Shown: positions 1 through 6,327, numbered from the stretch's first letter. The stretch is DNA of 6,627 nt from an uncultured Chthoniobacterales bacterium (GCA_934667795.1 CAKUMP010000136.1:1-6627); one strand, 5' to 3'. The notes: generated by a model not told the origin, from the letters alone. Numbers and translations are program-made.

Positions 1-2
1 GG

Positions 3-200
3 GAAGTTTGTGAAGACTTGTTTAAGGACTTTGCATATGGGGTAAAGCTTTTGAGAGGAAACAGCGCCTCTGTAGAGTTAAAATTCCCTGAAAATGCGGT
101 AGAAAACCCGGATGGCTGGCTGAGTGAGCAGGTTTTACAGGTATATCGTCAGAATTCTGAAGGAGAACCGGAGAAAACTTTGCCGGGAGATGCATCCTGA
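3..200 (+). CDS. 3' end of an unrecognised protein gene (partial)
   Basis: The frame is open from base 3 through the left edge and ends at TGA 198-200, so this is the C-terminal 65 residues or so of a gene that starts outside the window. A TTG at 18 is only an internal codon. The visible tail is mostly soluble and mixed alpha/beta in character, with a KFPENAVENPDGWLSEQVLQVYRQ-like stretch (first half KFPENAVENPDG), and the last 15 residues are polar and probably disordered. There are no membrane segments and no motif I can assign. It lies 39 bp upstream of the cyclase-like gene on the same strand, which suggests a shared transcript. That it is coding is fairly likely from the position, the continuous frame and the codon style. 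I do not know its function. Confidence 0.6.
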   Translation, partial: EVCEDLFKDFAYGVKLLRGNSASVELKFPENAVENPDGWLSEQVLQVYRQNSEGEPEKTLPGDAS

Positions 201-239
201 ACTTGCCGATTTTGAGATGGATCTATAAGGTAAGCGGAA

Positions 240-1505
240 ATGTCGAGGTATTTAAAAATTTCCATCTTGATTGGGGTTGTTGTGGGAGCAGCCATTGCGG
301 GGTTGCAGGCGTCAGGGATTTTTGGCGAAATTGATACGGGATTACGGGAGTTTTTTCGTTTTCGTCCGGAAATTGCAGCCATTCCGAACGGGATACATTA
401 TGCGTTTATCTTTTTATTAAGTTTCGGGATCGCATGGACGACCGTAGATATTTCTCGTCCGTTTTTGAAAGTGGTTGTTTTTGCGGGAGTGCTTTTACAG
501 CTATTGAGTATTCTTTATGTAGGTGGATTATATGCGTTTTATTTATCTCCGGTGGGGAGTGGGTTAGCGGTTATTTGCAGTTTTGCTTTGGGAATGGTTT
601 ATGCCGGGACTGAAGCGGGAGCGCGAAAACGGGTGTTGAGAAGCATTTTAGGGTCGAGAGTTTCCGGAAAAGTATTTCATGGCTTGGTGGATAGCGATCA
701 TACGCTGGCATTGGAGGGGGAAAAAGGAAATGGGACCGTGATTTGTTGCCGGTTTTTTAATGAGTTTGAACTGCTTGAGCACTTGAATGCGGAAGAATAC
801 GTGGAAATGATCAATCATTGGCTGGAGGAAGTGACACGTACCCTGGTGGATGGTGGCGCGTATATTGAGAAATGCGATCATCATGGAGTGCGCGCCATGA
901 TGGGGCCTCCTTATACAGGAGATTCTCATCCGTTGGATGCCTCGCGACTGGCGCTGCAACTGGATCAAAACCTGCGAAACCTGAATCTGGATTTTGATTT
1001 AAAACTGCATCGGGGGGTGGATTATCGGATCGGGGTAGAATCGGGCGAACTGGTTTTAGGCGTATTTGGTTCTTTTTGTGAGGGGGGATTAGGGTATGCC
1101 GGAGAAGCCGTAGAAATAAGTGAACGTTTAACACGGATTGCGCCGCAATACGGGGTTCGGGTGTTGCTGGGGCCGGATATTTACGGGATGTTGAAACCGG
1201 AGGAAATGCTGACGCGTCCGATGGATCTGGTATTACTGGGGAGGGATCGGGTGGAAATTTATGAACCTCTCGGAGAGCCGGGCAATCTGGAAGAGGGCAC
1301 GTGGGAAAAAAGAGAGCAATACTGGCAAGGGGTCGTGTTGTACCGGGAGAAAAAATGGGACGCTGCAAAAGAAATTTTCCAAAAACTGGCGAAAGCGAAC
1401 GAGCATGATAAAGCCGTGCAGTATTATTTACGCTTGATAGAAAGAGAACGACATCAGGGAGAAACAGTGGAAAAGATGGATGTACGTAAGGCGGAGGTTG
1501 CGTGA
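240..1505 (+). CDS. membrane-anchored class III adenylate/guanylate cyclase-like protein, probably catalytically inactive
   Basis: The protein has 421 residues. Hydrophobic segments lie near residues 6-28, 52-70, 76-96 and 100-122, giving a four-helix membrane anchor. Residues 129-160 match the linker that normally precedes bacterial cyclase domains, ending in LALEGE. Residues 166-318 follow the class III cyclase homology domain: the GGAYIEK helix end, MMGPP, RIGVESGELVLGVFGS, and GEAVEISERL followed by YGVRVLLGP. Residues 358-402 look like one or two TPR-type helical hairpins. The key residues have changed. The first metal-binding Asp is replaced by Arg171, the second aligns with His215 (Asp213 is nearby), and the transition-state Asn is Glu292; only the Arg (Arg296) is kept. 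From family knowledge these losses argue against cAMP/cGMP synthesis, so a sensor, scaffold or nucleotide-binding role is inferred. The ATG at 240 has AAGG at 227-230 as a ribosome site. The stop overlaps the recR start by 4 bp. Confidence 0.85.
   Translation: MSRYLKISILIGVVVGAAIAGLQASGIFGEIDTGLREFFRFRPEIAAIPNGIHYAFIFLLSFGIAWTTVDISRPFLKVVVFAGVLLQLLSILYVGGLYAFYLSPVGSGLAVICSFALGMVYAGTEAGARKRVLRSILGSRVSGKVFHGLVDSDHTLALEGEKGNGTVICCRFFNEFELLEHLNAEEYVEMINHWLEEVTRTLVDGGAYIEKCDHHGVRAMMGPPYTGDSHPLDASRLALQLDQNLRNLNLDFDLKLHRGVDYRIGVESGELVLGVFGSFCEGGLGYAGEAVEISERLTRIAPQYGVRVLLGPDIYGMLKPEEMLTRPMDLVLLGRDRVEIYEPLGEPGNLEEGTWEKREQYWQGVVLYREKKWDAAKEIFQKLAKANEHDKAVQYYLRLIERERHQGETVEKMDVRKAEVA
1493..1497 (+). 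promoter_or_regulatory. ribosome binding site for recR
   Basis: GGAGG lies inside the last codons of the upstream gene, 4 nt before the GTG at 1502. This strong Shine-Dalgarno fixes the non-ATG start and supports translational coupling across the overlap. Confidence 0.75.
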
Positions 1506-2110
1506 AAAGGGTCGGCTATCCTGCACCAGTAGAGAGTTTGATCGGGGAATTAAAACGACTGCCCGGGATTGGTCCCCGCAGTGCAGAACGTATCGCATTG
1601 TGGATGATTCAAAATCGCAGTAGCCATCCTGAACGGTTGGAGCAGGCACTGCGAACTGCTATCGAACAGGTTCAAGCATGTGAAACATGTGGCTATTACT
1701 CTCTGGAAGCCCAATGTGAGATTTGTAAAGATAACGCACGAGGGGAGTTCGGGACCCTATGCGTCGTCGAACAACCCGAAGATATTTTATCACTGGAACG
1801 TGTCGGCATTATCCAGGGGCGGTATCATGCGCTGGGCGGGAAAATTTCTCCATTGGACCATCTGGGGCCGGAAGATTTGCGGATTGAAGGATTATTGCGC
1901 AGGCTGTCAGCAGAAAATGTGGAGGAGGTGATTCTTGCCCTGAGTGCGGATGTTGAAGGGGATGCAACATCGCATTATCTGGCGGATTTGATTCGTCCGC
2001 TAGGGGTGAAAATTTCGCGTATTGCGCAAGGATTGCCTGCAGGCGGTGGGTTGAATCATACCGACGAAGTGACATTGAGTCGCGCGATTTCTGGCCGGGT
2101 GCAGTTTTGA
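1502..2110 (+). CDS. recR: recombination mediator protein RecR
   Basis: RecR works with RecF and RecO at stalled forks and gaps in duplex DNA, helping load RecA onto single-stranded DNA. The 202-residue length is normal for the family. An N-terminal helix-hairpin-helix covers about residues 12-35 (LKRLPGIGPRSAERIA). A C4 zinc motif follows: Cys60-x2-Cys63 and Cys72-x2-Cys75. The Toprim domain starts near 84 (LCVVEQPEDILSLE) and includes YHALGGKISPLDHLGPEDL at 108-126. The C-terminal Walker-B-like part contains VEGDATSHYLA and GLPAGGGLNHTDEVTL, both diagnostic of RecR. The start is GTG at 1502, preceded by GGAGG. The gene overlaps the cyclase-like gene by 4 bp (GTGA), so translation is probably coupled. 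The more usual partners dnaX and the YbaB family are not visible upstream. All key residues are present and I see no frameshift. Confidence 0.97.
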   Translation: MKRVGYPAPVESLIGELKRLPGIGPRSAERIALWMIQNRSSHPERLEQALRTAIEQVQACETCGYYSLEAQCEICKDNARGEFGTLCVVEQPEDILSLERVGIIQGRYHALGGKISPLDHLGPEDLRIEGLLRRLSAENVEEVILALSADVEGDATSHYLADLIRPLGVKISRIAQGLPAGGGLNHTDEVTLSRAISGRVQF

Positions 2111-2119
2111 TATCCGTAG

Positions 2120-2233
2120 GGGCGAATTGCGTTCGCCCAAAACAGGAACAAATTGCGTTCGCCCAAAACAGGGTAAGGGCGAATTGAATGCGCCCAAAAC
2201 AGGAACGAATTGCGTTCGCCCAATTGGGGGTAA
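2120..2233. repeat. tandem duplication of a 57-bp unit carrying GGGCGAA...TTCGCCC palindromes
   Basis: Copy 1 is 2120-2176 and copy 2 is 2177-2233; aligned by eye without gaps they differ at 8 of 57 positions. Each copy holds two sub-units. The core AATTGCGTTCGCCCAA occurs at 2125-2140, 2151-2166 and 2208-2223, with a variant (AATTGAATGCGCCCAA) at 2182-2197, giving spacings of 26, 31 and 26 bp. The first sub-unit is a perfect hairpin: GGGCGAA (2120-2126), loop TTGCG, TTCGCCC (2132-2138). In the third, only GGGCG/CGCCC still pairs. The far end has the palindrome CCCAATTGGG (2219-2228). The array begins 9 bp after the recR stop. It resembles REP-type dispersed extragenic palindromes. It is open on both strands because 57 is a multiple of 3, but I do not regard it as coding. 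Confidence 0.85.
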
Positions 2234-2304
2234 AACTGAAAAAATCGGCATAAAAGTACGTTTCTTTTTGCTTTTTGGGGCTGAAAAGATCATTTTTAAA
2301 GGAT

Positions 2305-2973
2305 ATGCAAGAATTGCTTGATGGAGTCCACCGTTTTGAGAGTGGAAAATTTGGAAAATTTGAGAGTTTGTTTCAACACTTAGCGGATGATGGCCAACAT
2401 CCGCATACCCTGTTTATTGCCTGTTGTGATTCACGTGTTCTGGCGGAATTGATTACCCAGAGTCGGCCAGGAGATTTATTTGTGGTTAAAAACATTGGGA
2501 ATATTGTCCCGGAGAACCAGGTTGGTGGACCGAATAGTACGGCTGCAGCGATTGAGTTTGCGGTCAATAAACTGGAAGTGAAAAATATCGTGGTTTGTGG
2601 TCATTCTCAATGTGGGGCGATGGAAGCACTCATGGCAGATGATTTTGAAGAATCCTGTAAAAAAGGCCACCTCGGAGAATGGATCCGGTTGGCTGAGCCG
2701 GTACGACAAACCATTCTGGAAAAATATTCTTATCTGGATACACCTGAAAAACGCTGTACGGCTGCAGGGGAGGAAAACGTTTTGTTTGGATTGGAAAATC
2801 TGGAAAGCTACGAATGTATTGCGCGCAGGCTGGCGGAAGGGAAAATGCATTTGTACGGATGGTTTTTCCATATCAAGCAGGTGAAGATGTACGCGTATAA
2901 TCCGGAAAGCCGCCAGTTCGAACCCATCGTGGCACCAGGTGGAATCGATGCCGTCCCCGAAGTTATGCGATAA
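2305..2973 (+). CDS. beta-class carbonic anhydrase
   Basis: This enzyme reversibly hydrates CO2 to bicarbonate in the cytoplasm, supplying bicarbonate to carboxylases and helping pH balance. From the ATG at 2305 the protein has 222 residues, typical for the family. Its start, MQELLDGVHRF, matches the usual beginning of bacterial beta enzymes. The zinc ligands are Cys40 (in FIACCDSRV), His100 and Cys103 (in VVCGHSQCGAM). The Asp42/Arg44 dyad is present, so this looks like an active enzyme. GDLFVVKNIGNIVP (56-69) and the C-terminal LYGWFFHIK...YAYNPESRQFEPI strand are also characteristic. A TTG 30 bp upstream would add ten residues without family support, so I prefer the ATG, although its AAGGA (2299-2303) sits only 1 nt from the start codon. 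It follows the repeat array and is probably a separate transcript from recR. Its stop is 2 bp from the stop of the convergent methyltransferase gene. Confidence 0.95.
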   Translation: MQELLDGVHRFESGKFGKFESLFQHLADDGQHPHTLFIACCDSRVLAELITQSRPGDLFVVKNIGNIVPENQVGGPNSTAAAIEFAVNKLEVKNIVVCGHSQCGAMEALMADDFEESCKKGHLGEWIRLAEPVRQTILEKYSYLDTPEKRCTAAGEENVLFGLENLESYECIARRLAEGKMHLYGWFFHIKQVKMYAYNPESRQFEPIVAPGGIDAVPEVMR

Positions 2974-2975
2974 TT

Positions 2976-3761
2976 TTATTCCTGCGAACGCCGAACCCAG
3001 CGGGACGCAGAAGCGACGCTCCATTGGTACTTTCGTGCATGTTCGCGGATCACAAATGGAAGATCTGTCGTGAAATCCAGTTCGAATGCCGGGCTTAGGA
3101 TTTCCTGCAGTGCGTCCTGTGTAGTGACAGGGGAACCATTTCTATAAATTCCTCCAAGCCATTTTTCTTCCGGTGTGAATTGTTCCAGCCAGGTGAAAGG
3201 AGAGGTTAATAAAAGCTGGCCTCCTGGCTTTACAAGATTGGGGAGACGATTCAGGCAATGCCTGGGACTGGGCAGACGATCCAGCAAATTTGCCATGTGA
3301 ACAACGTCATAAACAGGGAGGTCCAAAGAAAGGTTACAGGCATCTCCTGTCTGGAACCGGATGCTATCGGGAGTGATGTCCGGCGGGCGGGAAATGGTCG
3401 TTTTTTGAGTAATTTTCCCTTCCACCGGAAATGCAAATTGAAGACTGCCCTGTTGCAAAAGCGTGTTGGCTGCCTGGATAAATGTATGAGACAAATCTAT
3501 GCCGGTCACCTGCTGGCAGTACCGCGCTAATTCAAATGTGGACCTCCCGACTGCACAGCCAAGATCCAGAGCCTGGGACACGTGGGGAAGACGTGTTTTG
3601 TCCAATAGCGCATTGACCGTGCGTATCGGAAAATCCAGCCCCTCCACAGGACCGGATTTCCAGGACAGGACTTCTTCCCGATTCCCGTAATGAAACAGGA
3701 GATACTGCGACAACAATTCGTCAGACTCGTAAAGGTTGCCAGATGACGGTGCTTTATTCAT
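2976..3761 (-). CDS. SAM-dependent methyltransferase of the OvoA C-terminal type (putative 4-mercaptohistidine N1-methyltransferase)
   Basis: The 261-residue protein has a Rossmann methyltransferase fold. SAM motif I is ALDLGCAVGRS (64-74), the acidic end of strand 2 is Asp89 (TGIDLSHTFI), the next motif is GDACNL (139-144), and LVKPGGQLLLTSPFTWLEQFT (176-196) forms the later core. The N-terminal YESDELLSQYLLFHYG (11-26) and the C-terminal PFVIREHARKYQWSVA (235-250) are hallmarks I recognise from the methyltransferase domain of ovothiol synthase OvoA, which N-methylates the imidazole of 5-thiohistidine. Here that domain is a standalone gene; the iron-dependent sulfoxide synthase part is absent from the window. 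The ATG at 3761 lies inside the end of the upstream M29-like gene (8-bp overlap) with AGGA 4 nt before it, indicating translational coupling. The family call is strong from motifs. The exact substrate is inferred, and another thiol-imidazole or small molecule is possible. Confidence 0.85.
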   Translation of the reverse strand: MNKAPSSGNLYESDELLSQYLLFHYGNREEVLSWKSGPVEGLDFPIRTVNALLDKTRLPHVSQALDLGCAVGRSTFELARYCQQVTGIDLSHTFIQAANTLLQQGSLQFAFPVEGKITQKTTISRPPDITPDSIRFQTGDACNLSLDLPVYDVVHMANLLDRLPSPRHCLNRLPNLVKPGGQLLLTSPFTWLEQFTPEEKWLGGIYRNGSPVTTQDALQEILSPAFELDFTTDLPFVIREHARKYQWSVASASRWVRRSQE

Positions 3762-4929
3762 GAAATCCTACCGCATTTCGCATGTGCGCTGCCGGTTCGA
3801 AATTTTCGATCAGGATAATGGTTTCCCCATGACGCAACATCCGCGCTTGAGTGACATTGATTTCCGGAGTTTTATCCGGTGCGAACAAGATGTCATCATG
3901 TGTGGCATTTTGGGAAGACGTGAATTTATCGGGGGTTAAATGGCCTCCGAGATGATCGCTACGGCCGGTTGCGACATGGATGGTTCCAAGCACTTTTTCG
4001 TCCTGAATATCGCGCCCTGAAACGGGAAGCACCTGAGTTCCAAAACCGAGTTCTCCAAGTTCCCCGGTGACTGGATCCGAAACGAGCTTGGCATTATGGG
4101 CATCGACTGCTTCCTGGCTTCCACGCAGGAGTTCGGCTTTCTGGATTCGCCCGTCAGATACATGCATGAGGGCGAGTGTGCCATCTTCGTAACGCATCGG
4201 AAATTGTCCGCTTGCGCCCGTGGGGACGTAATAAATTTCTCCAGCAGGAAGGTTGGCAATATCGGGCCCATTGAGGCAGAGTCCATGCGATTTCTGTGCT
4301 TCCTGTTTTCCCAGATCAAGACGAAGTGTGTACGTTTTCTGATCGACGGTGAAGTCGATTTCGGCCCAGTCTGCTTGTGTCATGGACGCACGAAGGTTTT
4401 CGGCATTTCGGGAAACTTCGCGATAATCGACTGCAAGCCCCGAAGAAAGAATGATCGGGTTGAGGCCATGAAGCGTTGCCCCACGGAAATTATACTGCTT
4501 AGCAAAAACGGTCAGAGGAGCAGTCGCAGAATAAGTGGAAATACAAAGAATGAGATCGTAGTTAGGATAAACATCTTTGCTGAGGCTAATTTGTTTCCCT
4601 TCTGTGCTAAATGCCTCATCCGGTAAATCCAGGTTACTGCCCCCGGTAATTTTATAAGCAAAAAATTCTCCCCCCTGGAGCCCAAGCGCTTGCATGGTCG
4701 AATTCTTTAGCCCAAGATAAAACTCTTCATAAGCGTGCTTCTGAATCGTAAAAGAAGCGTCGTTTAAAAATTGAAAATCTTTAACCTCTGCCGGGTTTGG
4801 CAAATCAATAAGAATACAAATCCTCTCTCCTCCCTTGGGAGCAAAGACCGTGGTCAATAAATGAGACAGGTTAAAAGGAGGGAAATTTCTGGAACGAGCG
4901 GCACGAATGATAACATTTTCTTCTTTCAT
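3754..4929 (-). CDS. M29 aminopeptidase-like (AmpS/aminopeptidase T-type) metalloprotein
   Basis: The 391-residue protein is close to the usual 370-415 residues of M29-type metallopeptidases and has no signal peptide, so it is probably cytoplasmic. The C-terminal half carries the family layout: PAGEIYYVPTGASGQFP (228-244), GELGELGFGTQ (289-299), DEKVLGTIHVATG (310-322), a GGH loop (328-330) and NATHDDILFAP (341-351). By comparison with AmpS, the likely metal ligands are Glu231, Glu293, His318, His344 and Asp346, so the two-metal site looks intact. The N-terminal half is more divergent (RNFPPFNLSHLLTTVF near 14-29). The fold is shared with 2,5-dihydroxypyridine dioxygenase-like proteins, so a non-peptidase reaction is possible. 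It overlaps the ovothiol-type methyltransferase by 8 bp, which suggests a joint pathway; processing of a thiol-histidine conjugate or peptide is speculation. No Shine-Dalgarno is visible before the ATG at 4929, where a palindrome lies instead. Confidence 0.8.
   Translation of the reverse strand: MKEENVIIRAARSRNFPPFNLSHLLTTVFAPKGGERICILIDLPNPAEVKDFQFLNDASFTIQKHAYEEFYLGLKNSTMQALGLQGGEFFAYKITGGSNLDLPDEAFSTEGKQISLSKDVYPNYDLILCISTYSATAPLTVFAKQYNFRGATLHGLNPIILSSGLAVDYREVSRNAENLRASMTQADWAEIDFTVDQKTYTLRLDLGKQEAQKSHGLCLNGPDIANLPAGEIYYVPTGASGQFPMRYEDGTLALMHVSDGRIQKAELLRGSQEAVDAHNAKLVSDPVTGELGELGFGTQVLPVSGRDIQDEKVLGTIHVATGRSDHLGGHLTPDKFTSSQNATHDDILFAPDKTPEINVTQARMLRHGETIILIENFEPAAHMRNAVGFHE
3766..3769 (-). 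promoter_or_regulatory. ribosome binding site for the methyltransferase gene
   Basis: Read on the minus strand this is AGGA, 4 nt upstream of the ATG at 3761 and within the last coding codons of the M29-like gene. It supports the ATG choice and coupled translation. Confidence 0.6.
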
Positions 4930-4949
4930 AAATTTATCGTAATAAATTT
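4930..4949. promoter_or_regulatory. perfect AT-rich inverted repeat abutting the M29-like start codon
   Basis: AAATTTAT (4930-4937), spacer CGTA, ATAAATTT (4942-4949) form a perfect 8-bp inverted repeat ending exactly at the start codon of the minus-strand gene. It occupies the place where a ribosome site would be. It could be an operator, a weak AU hairpin over the start, or chance in AT-rich DNA. No matching -10/-35 pair is clear. Confidence 0.4.
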
Positions 4950-5052
4950 TTTTTGAAATTCCAGAGAGAATTTAAAGAATTTTGGACTATTGATTCTGGA
5001 TTTTTGGTTTGGAAAGTCGTTCTCGCGGAACGGATGGGTCGGCGACATGGTT

Positions 5053-6327
5053 TCATGCAACCGGCTCGGGACAGCGTTGAGTTTTCACATGGTTGCGAAG
5101 TTCGGGGAGGTGCTGTGGGGTGACGGTTTTCGATGTTGCATTCCATTGGGGGGATTGCTGAGAGGGGAAACTGCCGGTTTCGAGGAAATTTTTCTGTATG
5201 GATTCCAGATGCGGGATGGTCCAGGCAGGAATATCCTGAGAGCGCAGAGAGGGAACGAGTGCACGCTCTGTTTCTGGAAGCAGGTAGATGTTTTTTGAAG
5301 AGAGGAAATTCAGGGCATTCCATTCCACAAAGGGCTTGGAATCGTAAAGTGTGGTGAGCGGACGCTCTTCTTTGCCCTGAAGATAAGCAAGATAATGACG
5401 AAAATTATTTTCCAGAATCGAATCGGGACGCGTCAGTGTGTGTGCTTCAATCCTGCCGTCATGAAAATGAATGGTAAAAGATTTATTGGGAAAAATGGTG
5501 ACACGTGCTTTTTCGTGAAGAATTTCTTCGCAGAAATAGCTGCTTTCATCGGTTGCATGTGAGCAGGCAACCCGTAATTCAACCCCATCGGTGGTGGTTG
5601 CCGTCGCAAAAATGGTATCTGTGGATTCGATTGGATTAGCGCGATACAATTCTGTTTTTACTTCTTTGATTTCGCCCCAATGAAACAAGTCTTTAGTGCC
5701 GGCAAAGAAAAGGATGTTATGAATATGGTGCGACATGGCATTGCCAAAGCAGGAATCCAGGATGAGCTGGTCTCCAAGAAGCAGTTTTCCGGCCCAGTTT
5801 GCGCGATTAAAATACAGGTTGTCGCGCTGGGAAAGTCCATGAAAGGTGACGCGCTGGACAGGACCAAATTCGTCCAGACGTTTTTTCAGAGCATGACGCC
5901 AAGGCTCTACGATATAAGCGAAGCCGACTTGTGTTTTGAATTTCGCGCTTTTATCTCTTTCGATCATCGCCTGAAGTTCCTCGGGGTCCAGGGTAGGCGG
6001 TTTTTCCAGATAACAGGCAATATTGCGCGTCACCGCAGCTTCGTGCATGGCATTATGGAAGCCAATGGGGGTGGAAACGGTCAATAAATCCAGTTTTCCT
6101 TCATATTCTCGCAGCATTTCGTCAAAATCTTCAAAAACCTGTACCGCTCGCTGGGAAAAATGGAAGTTTTCGAGGACTTCCCCCAGAGATGAAACACGCG
6201 GGTCGCAAGTGGCCAGCAGTTTCACGATTCCTTCTTTTTCGAGTTGGTAGGCGACCCCATGATGGCTGCTTCCAAAACCTCCAATGCCGGCAATAGCGGT
6301 GCGAATAGGATTTACAGTAGGGCTCAT
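5053..6327 (-). CDS. Gfo/Idh/MocA family NAD(P)-dependent oxidoreductase
   Basis: Enzymes of this family oxidise or reduce hydroxyl groups of sugars, inositols and related compounds; the substrate here is unknown. The protein has 424 residues, somewhat longer than the common 330-390. The N-terminal Rossmann domain has the dinucleotide motif AGIGGFGSSHHG (13-24), an acidic residue ending strand 2 (Asp42 in ATCDPR), VSTPIGFHNAM (84-94) and the catalytic-lysine motif CYLEKPP (Lys109). The C-terminal alpha/beta domain runs from about 135 to 370. The usual D-x-G-x-H catalytic motif is changed: Asp191 is followed by SCFGNAMSHH, so His200 or His201 would be the nearest histidine. The last 40 residues are polar and probably flexible. 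There is no signal peptide, so it is cytoplasmic. The ATG at 6327 has GGAG 7 nt upstream. The next gene downstream starts 123 bp later, so co-transcription is possible but not shown. It is divergent from a lipoprotein gene. Confidence 0.9.
   Translation of the reverse strand: MSPTVNPIRTAIAGIGGFGSSHHGVAYQLEKEGIVKLLATCDPRVSSLGEVLENFHFSQRAVQVFEDFDEMLREYEGKLDLLTVSTPIGFHNAMHEAAVTRNIACYLEKPPTLDPEELQAMIERDKSAKFKTQVGFAYIVEPWRHALKKRLDEFGPVQRVTFHGLSQRDNLYFNRANWAGKLLLGDQLILDSCFGNAMSHHIHNILFFAGTKDLFHWGEIKEVKTELYRANPIESTDTIFATATTTDGVELRVACSHATDESSYFCEEILHEKARVTIFPNKSFTIHFHDGRIEAHTLTRPDSILENNFRHYLAYLQGKEERPLTTLYDSKPFVEWNALNFLSSKNIYLLPETERALVPSLRSQDIPAWTIPHLESIQKNFLETGSFPSQQSPQWNATSKTVTPQHLPELRNHVKTQRCPEPVA

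Noticed and set aside
811..1368. 185-codon open frame on the minus strand
   Set aside because: It is antisense to the cyclase-like gene, has a Pro/Arg-rich low-quality composition and resembles no family. It is explained by codon bias of the sense gene.
2119..2138. Intrinsic terminator after recR
   Set aside because: The hairpin GGGCGAA/TTCGCCC is followed by AAAACAGG, not a T-tract, on the plus strand, so it does not fit the usual form. It might still affect the RNA 3' end.
2120..2233. Possible CRISPR array
   Set aside because: The sub-units are palindromic and irregularly spaced. The intervening bases are repeats too, not unique spacers, and there are no cas genes.
2000..2321. Short open frames on both strands through the repeat array (for example the FGRTQFVPVLG peptide on the minus strand)
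   Set aside because: Openness and peptide repetition follow from a 57-bp (19-codon) DNA repeat. The frames overlap recR or the carbonic anhydrase and lack ribosome sites.
2476..3024. 182-codon open frame on the minus strand
   Set aside because: It is antisense to the carbonic anhydrase and runs into the methyltransferase 3' end. Both of those are well supported by motifs.
4096..4626. 176-codon open frame on the plus strand
   Set aside because: It lies fully antisense within the M29-like gene, which has clear family motifs. There is no ribosome site and no recognisable domain.
5010..5035. Terminator between the oxidoreductase and M29-like genes
   Set aside because: Only a 5-bp CGTTC/GAACG stem is present, without a T-run on the minus strand. 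It is too weak to call.
5680..6087. 135-codon open frame on the plus strand
   Set aside because: It is a shadow of the Gfo/Idh/MocA gene, with no motifs of its own.
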